Positions 7,297 to 13,963 of a DNA stretch of 17,245 nucleotides are shown piece after piece. The translations under genes and the position numbers were made by a program. The notes below the pieces were generated by a model, which did not search any database, was not told the origin of the DNA, and was given only the letters and a program-made list of their open reading frames with translations. This stretch comes from Candidatus Spyradenecus faecavium (GTDB taxonomy: Bacteria; Verrucomicrobiota; Kiritimatiellia; RFP12; DVOR01): contig DVOR01000056.1 in assembly GCA_018713405.1 (NCBI GenBank), positions 1 through 17,245 on the forward strand, in the 5' to 3' direction. Within the stretch, counting starts at the first letter, position 1; every line of letters starts with the position of its first letter.

Positions 7297-8223
7297 TCAG
7301 TCGGTGAAGCGGCCCATGGCGGCGAACTTGGCGTAGCGTTGCTCGACAAGCTTGTCGACGGGGATCTTCTTGAGCTCACGGATGGCCTTGAGGATGGCCT
7401 GCTTGACGTCCTCGATGGTCTTGGCGGGGTCGTTCTGCGCGCCGCCCTTGGGCTCGGGGATGATCTCGTCGATGAGGCCGAGCTTCTTGAGCCAGTCGGA
7501 GGTGAGCTTGAGGGCCTCGGCGGCCTGGGGCGCCATGTGGCCGTCGCGCCAGAGGATGGAGGCGCAGCCCTCGGGGCTGATGACGGAGTAGATGGCGTGC
7601 TCGAGCATGAGGATGCGGTCGCCCACGGCGATGCCGAGCGCGCCGCCGGAACCGCCCTCGCCGGTGACGACGACGACGATGGGCGTCTTGAGGACGGACA
7701 TGTCGGCGAGGTTCTTGGCGATGGCCTCGGCCTGGCCGCGCGCCTCGGCGTCAAGGCCCGGGAAGGCGCCCGAGGTGTCCACCAGCGTGACGACGGGCAG
7801 GTGGAACTTCTCGGCCAGGCGCATGATGCGCATGGCCTTGCGGTAGCCGTCTGGATTGGCCATGCCGAAGCGGTAGGCGATCTTCTCCTCGGTGGTGCGG
7901 CCCTTGCGGTGGCCCACGAGGACGACGCGCTCGCCGCCGATGTTGACCAGGCCGGCGAACATGGCGGGGTCGTCGGCCACCAGGCGGTCGCCGTGCAGCT
8001 CGTTCGCCTGCGGGTCCCAGGCGGCGAGGTAGTCGATCAGCAGGGGGCGGTCGGGGTGGCGGGCGATCTGGACGGTGTCCCAGGTGGTGTGGGCGGGGGC
8101 CGGCTTGGCCTTGGCCGCGGGCTTCGTGGCGGGGGCCTTGGCGGCGGGTTTCTTGGCCGCGGGCTTCGTGGCGGGCTTCTTCGCGGGAGCCTTCTTGGCA
8201 ACGGGTTTCTTGGTGGTGGCCAT
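7297..8223 (-). CDS. accA: Acetyl-CoA carboxylase carboxyltransferase subunit alpha with a lysine-rich N-terminal tail
   Basis: 308 residues; with AccD it forms the carboxyltransferase that moves carboxyl from biotin to acetyl-CoA, the first committed step of fatty acid synthesis. The crotonase-like core is well conserved: WDTVQIARHPDRP (48-60), GHRKGRTTEEKI, FGMANPDGYRKAMRIM, DTSGAFPGLDAEARGQ, TGEGGSGGALGIAVGD, SVISPEGCASILWRD and IIPEPKGGA. Unusually, residues 1-44 are a Lys/Ala/Pro tail with 13 lysines and no acidic residues, where AccA normally has an acidic helical segment of about 60 residues. The ribosome binding site AAGGAGG (8233-8239) overlaps the accD stop codon (TAAGGAGG), giving tight coupling and subunit balance. 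The ATG at 8223 is well placed, so the tail is probably translated. Confidence 0.95.
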   Translation of the reverse strand: MATTKKPVAKKAPAKKPATKPAAKKPAAKAPATKPAAKAKPAPAHTTWDTVQIARHPDRPLLIDYLAAWDPQANELHGDRLVADDPAMFAGLVNIGGERVVLVGHRKGRTTEEKIAYRFGMANPDGYRKAMRIMRLAEKFHLPVVTLVDTSGAFPGLDAEARGQAEAIAKNLADMSVLKTPIVVVVTGEGGSGGALGIAVGDRILMLEHAIYSVISPEGCASILWRDGHMAPQAAEALKLTSDWLKKLGLIDEIIPEPKGGAQNDPAKTIEDVKQAILKAIRELKKIPVDKLVEQRYAKFAAMGRFTD

Positions 8224-8237
8224 GGTTCGTCTCCTCC

Positions 8238-9074
8238 TTACTTAGCGGCCGTCAGGAAGCGGATCGTCTTGGCGAGGTAGGCCTTGAGGTCCTTGCGCGC
8301 GACGATCTTGTCCAGGAAGCCATGCTCCAGCAGGTACTCGGAGGTCTGGAACTCCGGCGGGAGCTTCTGCTTGATGGTCGTCTCGATGACGCGGCGGCCG
8401 GCGAAGCCGATGAGGGTCTTGGGCTCGGCGATGTTGAGGTCGCCCACCATCGCGAAGGAGGCGGAGACGCCGCCGGTGGTGGGGTCGGTCATGACGGAGA
8501 TGTAGAGGAGGCCCTCGTCGCGCAGGCGCTGGATGGCGGCGCAGGTCTTGGCCATCTGCATGAGCGAGACCAGGCCCTCCTGCATGCGCGCGCCGCCGCT
8601 GGCCGTGCAGAGGACGAGCGGGCACTTGAGCTTGCGCGCCGTCTCGGCGGCCTGGAGGATGCGCTCGCCCGTGCCGGAGCCCAGCGAGCCGCCCATGAAG
8701 CGGAAGTCCATCGCGCCCAGCACCACGGGGATCTTGTCCAGCTTCGCCGTGCCCACGACGATCGACTCGCCGATGCCTGTCTTCTCGCGGGTGGCGGCCA
8801 CCTTCTGCGCGTAGGCCTCCTTCGCGTCATGGAAGGAAAGCGGGTCGTGCGCGATGACCTCGGCGGCGATTTCCTTGAAGGAGCCCTTGTCGGCCAAGAG
8901 GGCGATGCGCTCGCGCGCCGACAGGCGGCCATGCGCGCCGCAGACGGGGCACACCTTCAGGTTCGCGACATACTCGTCCTTCGGCGTGTAGGCGCCGCAC
9001 TTCTTGCAGACGTTCCAGAGCGCCTCGGTGGGCACGCGCAGGGGCGCCTCCGGCGCCTTCGTAAACCAAGCCAT
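8238..9074 (-). CDS. accD: Acetyl-CoA carboxylase carboxyltransferase subunit beta
   Basis: 278 residues, the zinc-binding beta subunit of the acetyl-CoA carboxylase carboxyltransferase. The N-terminal zinc ribbon has its four cysteines at C23/C26 (NVCKKC) and C42/C45 (VCPVC). The core contains FRFMGGSLGSGTGERI, CTASGGARMQEGLVSLMQMAKT, MTDPTTGGVSASFAMVGD and AEPKTLIGFAGRRVIETT, all characteristic of AccD; the GG pair in ASGGARMQEG forms part of the oxyanion site. The length is normal. AAAGGAG sits upstream of the ATG at 9074 and a promoter-like element at 9111-9119. It is the first gene of accD-accA-ELM1. In E. coli the AccD zinc finger also binds acc mRNA, which is relevant to the odd tail on AccA here. 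Confidence 0.97.
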   Translation of the reverse strand: MAWFTKAPEAPLRVPTEALWNVCKKCGAYTPKDEYVANLKVCPVCGAHGRLSARERIALLADKGSFKEIAAEVIAHDPLSFHDAKEAYAQKVAATREKTGIGESIVVGTAKLDKIPVVLGAMDFRFMGGSLGSGTGERILQAAETARKLKCPLVLCTASGGARMQEGLVSLMQMAKTCAAIQRLRDEGLLYISVMTDPTTGGVSASFAMVGDLNIAEPKTLIGFAGRRVIETTIKQKLPPEFQTSEYLLEHGFLDKIVARKDLKAYLAKTIRFLTAAK

Positions 9075-9110
9075 AAAGAGACTCCTTTATCCTTGTTGAA
9101 GATTAACCGT

Positions 9111-9139
9111 AGTCTAGCACAAATCCACGCCTCTTGCAC
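9111..9139 (-). promoter_or_regulatory. Candidate promoter of the accD-accA operon
   Basis: On the minus strand TGCTAGACT (9119-9111) is a TGN-extended -10. A weak -35 (GTGCAA, 9139-9134) lies at a 17-nt spacing. The predicted start near 9104 gives a leader of about 30 nt to the accD ATG, with AAAGGAG just before it. Confidence 0.4.
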
Positions 9140-9140
9140 A

Positions 9141-9237
9141 GGGGCGCTCACGCGCCCCGGAGAACAGAAAACAGAGCGTGCAGGCCCACAGGGCCAAACC
9201 TTCCACGTCCACAGAAAACAGAGCGCCCTGCGGGGCG
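9141..9237. repeat. Short hairpins alternating with a 15-nt direct repeat
   Basis: ACAGAAAACAGAGCG occurs exactly twice, at 9164-9178 and 9211-9225. Around the copies are three small dyads: GGGGCGC/GCGCCCC (9141-9147 with 9152-9158, 4-nt loop), GGCCC/GGGCC (9183-9187 with 9191-9195) and CGCCC/GGGCG (9224-9228 with 9233-9237). The A-rich repeat stands out from the GC-rich surroundings. No coding potential or known element is recognised. Confidence 0.6.
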
Positions 9238-9239
9238 AC

Positions 9240-9333
9240 GGATAGGTTGGGTGTCAGGCGGTATCAGCCGCCATCCTAGTCGTCCTATATGTCCTATCGC
9301 GTCGTCTTCGCGAAACCTTCCCCAGACAATCGG
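9240..9333. other. Rest of the accD-Sel1 divergent intergenic region, with a 9-nt tandem motif
   Basis: The divergent gap between accD and the Sel1 gene is 311 bases (9075-9385). Apart from the promoters and the hairpin/direct-repeat block, this stretch holds a dyad GGCGG/CCGCC (9257-9261 with 9268-9272). It also holds three degenerate tandem 9-nt units beginning CCTA: CCTAGTCGT (9275-9283), CCTATATGT (9284-9292) and CCTATCGCG (9293-9301). No convincing gene is seen. The frame of the Sel1 gene stays open up to 9134, but that upstream part is low-complexity and lacks a start with a ribosome binding site. Confidence 0.5.
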
Positions 9334-9362
9334 TTGCACGCCTTCCCCTGATTGGATATACT
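9334..9362 (+). promoter_or_regulatory. Sigma-70-type promoter of the Sel1-repeat gene
   Basis: TTGCAC at 9334-9339 and TATACT at 9357-9362 are separated by exactly 17 nt. The predicted start near 9369 gives a leader of about 17 nt that contains the ribosome binding site TTGGAGG (9374-9380), 5 nt before the ATG at 9386. This is the best promoter in the window. Confidence 0.7.
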
Positions 9363-9385
9363 CTTCTCGTCTATTGGAGGTTCGC

Positions 9386-10189
9386 ATGAAAAGAACGCCT
9401 TTGCTTGCCTGGGTTTCTCTTTGCCTCGGAGGTCTCGTCTGTGCCACAACAGCTTTTGCCGTGACGGATGTCGAAAGATTCCGTAAGGGTGCAGAACTAG
9501 GAGACGCGCCTTCCCAATACGAACTCGGCATGTGTTATCTCAAGGGTGAAGACGTAGAGCAATCCTGCACAGAGGCTGTAAACTGGTTTCGAAAGGCCGC
9601 AGAGCAAGGAGATGCCAAGGCACAAAACGCGCTCGGCGTGTGCTATGGCAATGGCCAAGGTGTGAGCCAGTCTTACACGGAGTCCGTCAAGTGGTTCCGC
9701 AAGGCTGCCGAACAAAGATACGCCAAAGCACAGTTTAACCTCGGTGTGATCTATGCCAAGGGTCAAGGTGTAAAGCAGTCCTACACGGAGTCCGCCGAGT
9801 GGTTTCGCAAGGCCGCCGAACAAGGATACGCCCAAGCGCAATTCAACCTCGGCAACTTCTATTATAGTGGCCTAGGTGTGGAGCCATCCTACACGGAAGC
9901 CGTCAAGTGGTTCCGCAAGGCTGCCGACCAAGAATTGGTCCAGGCGCAAGTCAACCTCGCGCTGTGCTATCGTGACGGCCAAGGCGTGGAGCAATCCTAC
10001 ACGGAGGCCGCCAAGTGGTACCGTAAGGCGGCGGAGCAAGGAGATGCCGATGCGCAATACCGTCTCGGCCTGTGTTATGTTTTAGGCAAAGGCGTGGAGC
10101 AATCCGACGCGATGGCAAGATTTTGGTTGCGGCAAGCCGCAATGAAAGGATATGTCAAAGCGGCAGAACTATTGGAGTCGCTAGAGTAG
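9386..10189 (+). CDS. Exported Sel1-repeat (tetratricopeptide-like) protein
   Basis: 267 residues. A Sec signal peptide at 1-25 ends TTAFA-VTD. Residues 39-254 are six uninterrupted repeats of exactly 36 residues (starting at 39, 75, 111, 147, 183 and 219), each close to GDAxAQxxLGxxYxxGxGV followed by xQSYTEAxKWFRKAAEQ, plus a partial seventh. These are Sel1-like repeats, which form a helical solenoid that binds proteins or peptidoglycan-associated partners; there is no catalytic domain. The start is fixed by TTGGAGG at 9374-9380. Base composition is far from the neighbours: the 60 bases at 9721-9780 hold 30 G+C. It is transcribed alone, divergent from accD and convergent with mtaD. Low GC and near-identical repeats suggest recent expansion or transfer. 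The partner is unknown. Confidence 0.92.
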   Translation: MKRTPLLAWVSLCLGGLVCATTAFAVTDVERFRKGAELGDAPSQYELGMCYLKGEDVEQSCTEAVNWFRKAAEQGDAKAQNALGVCYGNGQGVSQSYTESVKWFRKAAEQRYAKAQFNLGVIYAKGQGVKQSYTESAEWFRKAAEQGYAQAQFNLGNFYYSGLGVEPSYTEAVKWFRKAADQELVQAQVNLALCYRDGQGVEQSYTEAAKWYRKAAEQGDADAQYRLGLCYVLGKGVEQSDAMARFWLRQAAMKGYVKAAELLESLE

Positions 10190-10227
10190 CACCCTTGCGT
10201 TTTGGGGTATAGTCTGCCTGATGCGAG

Positions 10228-10247
10228 GGGGACATTCTCCGTTTTTT
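10228..10247 (+). terminator. Weak intrinsic terminator after the Sel1 gene
   Basis: GGGGA (10228-10232) can pair with TCTCC (10236-10240), including one G-U pair, over a 3-nt loop, followed by G and six T residues (10242-10247). The stem is short, but its place 38 nt after the stop and the T tract make it the best candidate. The remaining 10248-10295 holds nothing I recognise. Confidence 0.4.
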
Positions 10248-10295
10248 GGGGCGGCCGCAGGAGGGCGATTGCAAATAAGTGCTGATGGATTTCTG

Positions 10296-10376
10296 AAACC
10301 CTTAGGGTTTGGGGGCGAAACCCTTAGGGTTTGGGGGCGAACCCCTTAGGGTTTCGAGGGGGAACCCTTAGGGTTT
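10296..10376. repeat. Four copies of an AAACCC-TTA-GGGTTT dyad, 22-nt period
   Basis: The copies are at 10296-10310, 10318-10332, 10340-10354 (AACCCCTTAGGGTTT) and 10363-10376. Each is a 6-bp inverted repeat around a TTA centre. Copies 1-3 are joined by GGGGGCG-type linkers, so the period is 22 nt. The fourth copy runs into mtaD and provides its last codons and stop. On the minus strand these would be a row of small RNA hairpins directly after the operon. Related copies lie at 17151-17186. Confidence 0.85.
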
Positions 10377-11639
10377 GGGGGAGGGGGCGCGGAGGGTTTC
10401 GGAGGCGGCGCGGGCGTCGGCGAGGAGGGCGGCCTCGTCGGCGACGAGGAGGCGGCGGCCTTCGAGGAGGAGGCGGCCGGCGCAGGCGACGGTGTCGACG
10501 CAGGCGGAGTCGGCGGCGTAGACGAAGTTGGCGTCGGGGTCGCCGCCGCCGGCGAAGGCGGGGGTGTCGAGGTCCACGAGGATGAAGTCGGCATCGGCGC
10601 CGGGTGCGATGCGGCCGGCGTTGGGGAAGCCGAGGGCCTCGGCGGCGGTCTCGGTGACGGCGCGGTCGAGGTCGGCGAAGCGGAGGGCGTCGGGGGTGCC
10701 GGCGCCGAGCTTGGCGGAGAGGGCGGCGGCCTTGGCCTCGGCGATCATGGAGAGGCCGTTGTTGGAGGCCGCGCCGTCGGTGCCGACGGTGATGCGGACG
10801 CCCGCGGCGGCGGCTTTGGCCCAGGGGAAGACGCCGCTGGCGAGCTTTTGGTTGGACTGCGGGCAGTGGGCCACGAAGCAACCGCGGTCGGCGATGAGGG
10901 CGAGGTCGGCCTCGGTGGCGTGGCAGCAGTGGGCGAGGACGGCGCCGGGGCGGAGGATGCCGCAGGCGTCGAGGTAGGCGATGGGGGAGTCGAAGCCGAA
11001 GCGTTCCTTGGCGATGGCGGTCTCGGCGAGGGTCTCGGCGGCGTGGATGTGCAGCGGCAGGCCGAGGGCGTCGGCCTGGGCGGCGACGCGGCGGAGGAGA
11101 TCGGGGGTGGTGGTGTAGAGGGCGTGGGGGGCGAGGGAGAGGCCGACCGTGGGGGGCAGGGCGTCGCGGAGGGCGAGGGCGGCGTCGTTCTCGATGTGGT
11201 CGCTGACCTGGTCCATGAACATCAGGCCGACGCGGGCGCGGACACCCATCTCCACGGCGGCGCGGATGACGGCGGGCTGGTGGAAGTACATGTCGTTGAA
11301 GGCGACGCAGCCGCTGCGGAGGCCCTCGAGGATGGCCAGGCGCGTGCCGGCGTGGACGGCGTCGGGGGTGAGGCGGGCCTCGCGGGGCCAGATCTCGCGG
11401 GTGAGCCAGTCCATGAGGGCGCAGTCGTCGTCGATGCCGCGCAGGAGGGTCATGGCCTGGTGGGTGTGGGTGTTGTAGAAGGGGGGGCGCAGGAGGAAGC
11501 GTGAGCAGTCGCGGCGGGCGTGGGCCTCGGCGTGGGCCAGGGCGCCCGCGGGCTCGACGGCGGCGAAGACGGCGCCGCGGACGGCGATGTCGACGCGGCG
11601 GCCCCGGAGAAGGGCGTTGGAGAGGATCAGGTCGAACAT
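10368..11639 (-). CDS. mtaD: 5'-methylthioadenosine/S-adenosylhomocysteine deaminase-type amidohydrolase
   Basis: 423 residues of the ATZ/TRZ-MtaD amidohydrolase group, which deaminates S-adenosylhomocysteine or methylthioadenosine to the inosyl form. The metal site is seen in order: H58/H60 in YNTHTHQAMTLLRG, H199 and E202 in LHIHAAET, H237 in LAHCCH, and D288 in VGTDGAASNN. VAHCPQSNQKLASG (257-270) is also typical. The ribosome binding site AAGGAG (11649-11654) overlaps the TAA stop of the AhcY-like gene. It is the last gene of the cdsA operon. Its C-terminus (SPKP-stop) is encoded within an AAACCC-TTA-GGGTTT repeat, so the original end may have been changed. The AhcY-like neighbour supports a role in SAM by-product salvage; a chlorohydrolase- or guanine deaminase-like substrate cannot be excluded. 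Confidence 0.88.
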   Translation of the reverse strand: MFDLILSNALLRGRRVDIAVRGAVFAAVEPAGALAHAEAHARRDCSRFLLRPPFYNTHTHQAMTLLRGIDDDCALMDWLTREIWPREARLTPDAVHAGTRLAILEGLRSGCVAFNDMYFHQPAVIRAAVEMGVRARVGLMFMDQVSDHIENDAALALRDALPPTVGLSLAPHALYTTTPDLLRRVAAQADALGLPLHIHAAETLAETAIAKERFGFDSPIAYLDACGILRPGAVLAHCCHATEADLALIADRGCFVAHCPQSNQKLASGVFPWAKAAAAGVRITVGTDGAASNNGLSMIAEAKAAALSAKLGAGTPDALRFADLDRAVTETAAEALGFPNAGRIAPGADADFILVDLDTPAFAGGGDPDANFVYAADSACVDTVACAGRLLLEGRRLLVADEAALLADARAASETLRAPSPKP

Positions 11640-11652
11640 GGAGGGGGGCTCC

Positions 11653-12693
11653 TTACTGCGCGTCCTCGAAGGCGGTCAGCTCGTCGAGGAGGGGCTGGGG
11701 GAGGGCGGCGAGGATGTCGGTCTCGTCGGCCGGGGCGATGGGGTGGAGGCCCGGCGCGGGGGCGGCGTGGGCGAGGCGGAGGGCGGCGAGGTTGTGGAGG
11801 GCCATCGTGGGGTCGATGTAGCGCATCCGGGTGGGGTCGGGGAGGGCGAAGTTGAGGGGTGCCTTGGCGTTGAGGACGCGGTCGGCGGGGACGCCCGGGC
11901 CGAACTCGTCCTCCACGCCCATGTTGGCGAGGACGGCGTGGCCGGCGAGGAGGTCGGCGGCGTAGGGCGCGGCGGCGTCCTTGCGGCCGGTGGCGGTGAC
12001 GACGAGGTCGGCGCGGCGCAGGAACGCGGGCGGGTCCTCGGCGAGCGCGGCGCCGCGCGGCGGATCCGGGCGCGCGGGGTCGACGACGAAGCAGCGCGCA
12101 CCCTCCCGGGCCAGGCGGAAGAGGATGCCGCGGCCGACCTTGCCGCACCCGAAGACGACGGCGAGCCGTCCGCGCAGGTCGCCCACGCCGAAGCGGCGCA
12201 GGCCACGGATGAGGCCGTCGCCGGTGCCGAGGGCCGTCTCGAAGGTCTTCACCCGGCCGGCGTCCACGTCCAGGACGGGGCAGGGCAGGGCCAGCGCGCG
12301 GTAGCGGAGGGCGCCGGATCGGGTCAGCTCGGCGCGGCCCAGGCGGGCGGGGACGTCGGCGAAGGCTGCGGCGCAGTCGAGGACGACGTCGAAGCCCCGG
12401 GCGAGGCGCGCGGCGTCGGGGACGCGCAGGCCCAGGGCCGGGGCCAGGTCGGCGGCCTGGGGGTCGAAGGGCATGGCGCGGCCGTAGCCGACCCAGACCT
12501 CGGCGCCGGCGGCTTGGAGGGCGAGGTGCTTGACGAGGGTGTTGCGGAAGAGGGGCGTGGCGTCGAGGACGGTCAGGCCCGCGAGGGGGCGGGCCCGCGC
12601 CCAGTCGGTGCGCTGGCGGGTGAGCGCGGGGCAATCGGCGGGCGGATAGTCCCGCGCGAGCGCCGCCTCGGCCTCTTGCCGCGAGGGGGTCAT
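11653..12693 (-). CDS. AhcY-like NAD-binding protein lacking canonical catalytic residues
   Basis: 346 residues, related to S-adenosylhomocysteine hydrolase but shorter (usual about 430). Similarity is clear in PLAGLTVLDATPLFRNTLVKHL (36-57), RVKTFETALGTGDGLIRGL (147-165), the Rossmann motif VVFGCGKVGRGI (179-190) and LANMGVEDEFG (255-265). By my manual alignment, the hydrolase residues corresponding to human H55, D131, E156, K186 and C195 are replaced here (Pro/Leu, Cys, Leu, Val and Thr), and D190 is Glu. The NAD-binding glycines remain. It may be an NAD-binding regulatory or differently acting homologue. The ATG overlaps the upstream stop (ATGA), and mtaD follows 13 nt downstream, so the two products are probably made together. 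Confidence 0.75.
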   Translation of the reverse strand: MTPSRQEAEAALARDYPPADCPALTRQRTDWARARPLAGLTVLDATPLFRNTLVKHLALQAAGAEVWVGYGRAMPFDPQAADLAPALGLRVPDAARLARGFDVVLDCAAAFADVPARLGRAELTRSGALRYRALALPCPVLDVDAGRVKTFETALGTGDGLIRGLRRFGVGDLRGRLAVVFGCGKVGRGILFRLAREGARCFVVDPARPDPPRGAALAEDPPAFLRRADLVVTATGRKDAAAPYAADLLAGHAVLANMGVEDEFGPGVPADRVLNAKAPLNFALPDPTRMRYIDPTMALHNLAALRLAHAAPAPGLHPIAPADETDILAALPQPLLDELTAFEDAQ

Positions 12694-13940
12694 TTCTTGC
12701 GGCGGTTGAAGAGGTCGCGGGCGCCGTCGAGGATGCCGCCGGCGGCCTCGGAGACGGAATCGACGCCCTTGCCGAGCGCGTCGCCCGCGCCGTCGAGGGC
12801 GTCGCCGGCGTTGCCGAGGGCCTCACCCGCGGCACCGAGGGCGGCCTTGGTGGAGTCGATGGCGGCGCCGAGCGCCTTGCCGGCGGCGGCGACGGCGGCG
12901 TTCGCGGTGGCGATGGTCTTGCGGATGGGGCCGACGACGGCGTCGATGCGGTCGCGCACCTCCTGGGTGCCGAGGTTCTCGAGGGCGAGGTCGGGGATGG
13001 GGCAGGGGACGGTGGTCGGGACGGCGCCGGCGATGACCCAGCGGACGGTCACGGCGTTGTCCGCGAAGTCCGCCAGCAGGACGCGGACGTCGCGCTCGGG
13101 CGCGTCGGCCTTGGCCGTGGCTTCGGCGGGCGCGGGCTCAGGCGCCGGCGCAGGGGCGGGGGCGGGCTCGGCCTGGACCGGGGCGGCGTCGCCGTCGGAC
13201 TCCTCGGCGGCGGGCGGGACGAGCTGGGTGACGAGGGCGGAGACGTTGTCGGTGCCCTGGTCGAGGGCGTAGAGGGCGTGGAGGCCGTGGACGCGGATCA
13301 GCTCGATGACGAGCTCGTCTTCGAGCAGGGTACCCATGTCGACCTTGAGCTCCACCAGGCGGAGGTCGAGGAGGGGCGTCTTGGCGTAGTAGTCGCCGCT
13401 GGCCTGACTGAAGATGAAAGTGTCGGGGTTGGCCACGCGGAGGGCGTCGAGGCGGACGTAGCCGGACAGGGGGGCGACGCGGAAGGCCTCGAGGCTGACG
13501 AGCGGGGAGTCGGAGCCGACGCGCGGGGAGCCGAGGGTGTCGAGGCGCAGGCCCGCGACGTGGATGTCGTCGTCCAGGGGCTTGACGACGCATTCGCGGA
13601 TGGCGAGCTCGTAGCCGACGGAGCGGGCGATGGGCGGGGCCAGGCGGAGAATGATCGGGCCCAGCACGCCGCAGAGCGCCAGCACGAGCACCAGGATCGC
13701 CAGGAAGAGGACCCAGAAGAGGAGGCACGCCACGACGAAGACCACCCAGCGCAGGAGGCGCACGGGAAGGCTGGCGTAGACGGAGGCCACGGCGGTGCGG
13801 AAGCCGGCGGGCAGGCGGCGCCACGGGTACTTCACCCAGCCGAAGCACCAGCGCAGGCCGTAGCCGAACCAACGCGGCGGGAGGGAGAGGGCGTAGACGA
13901 TGCAGCAGAGGATGCGCCAGAGCAGTCGGAGGAATTTCAT
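12690..13940 (-). CDS. AsmA-like membrane protein with heptad-repeat C-terminus
   Basis: 416 residues. A basic, aromatic-rich N-terminus precedes a long hydrophobic segment at about 65-98 (one long or two short spans). Residues 105-240 resemble the AsmA/DUF748 N-terminal module, in which short beta strands describe a GLRLDTLGSP...SLEAFRVAPL...LDALRVANP...LVELKVDMGTLL pattern; it ends with the 'DNVSALV' motif often seen in AsmA proteins. Residues 243-282 are a Pro/Ala-rich linker. Residues 354-410 form consecutive seven-residue units with a hydrophobic residue first (LGAAGEA, LGNAGDA, LDGAGDA, LGKGVDS, VSEAAGG, ILDGARD), then a basic end NRRKK. The start at 13940 is chosen at the N-terminal hydrophobic region, 23 nt after manA, with only a weak AAAGG. 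AsmA relatives act in envelope lipid transport; here that is inference. Confidence 0.7.
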   Translation of the reverse strand: MKFLRLLWRILCCIVYALSLPPRWFGYGLRWCFGWVKYPWRRLPAGFRTAVASVYASLPVRLLRWVVFVVACLLFWVLFLAILVLVLALCGVLGPIILRLAPPIARSVGYELAIRECVVKPLDDDIHVAGLRLDTLGSPRVGSDSPLVSLEAFRVAPLSGYVRLDALRVANPDTFIFSQASGDYYAKTPLLDLRLVELKVDMGTLLEDELVIELIRVHGLHALYALDQGTDNVSALVTQLVPPAAEESDGDAAPVQAEPAPAPAPAPEPAPAEATAKADAPERDVRVLLADFADNAVTVRWVIAGAVPTTVPCPIPDLALENLGTQEVRDRIDAVVGPIRKTIATANAAVAAAGKALGAAIDSTKAALGAAGEALGNAGDALDGAGDALGKGVDSVSEAAGGILDGARDLFNRRKK

Positions 13941-13963
13941 GGCAGGCCTTTGGGTTGGCACGC

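Noticed and set aside
9134..9385. Upstream extension of the Sel1-repeat reading frame
   Set aside because: It runs through the repeats and the promoter; the ATG at 9386 has a good ribosome binding site and begins a proper signal peptide.
10208..10213. TATAGT as a -10 promoter after the Sel1 gene
   Set aside because: No -35 is found at 16-18 nt and no plus-strand gene follows; a T-rich terminator candidate comes within 30 nt.
10296..10376. CRISPR-like or telomere-like array
   Set aside because: The period is only 22 nt with near-constant 7-nt linkers and no cas genes; TTAGGG/CCCTAA is only part of an inverted repeat, not a tandem telomeric unit.
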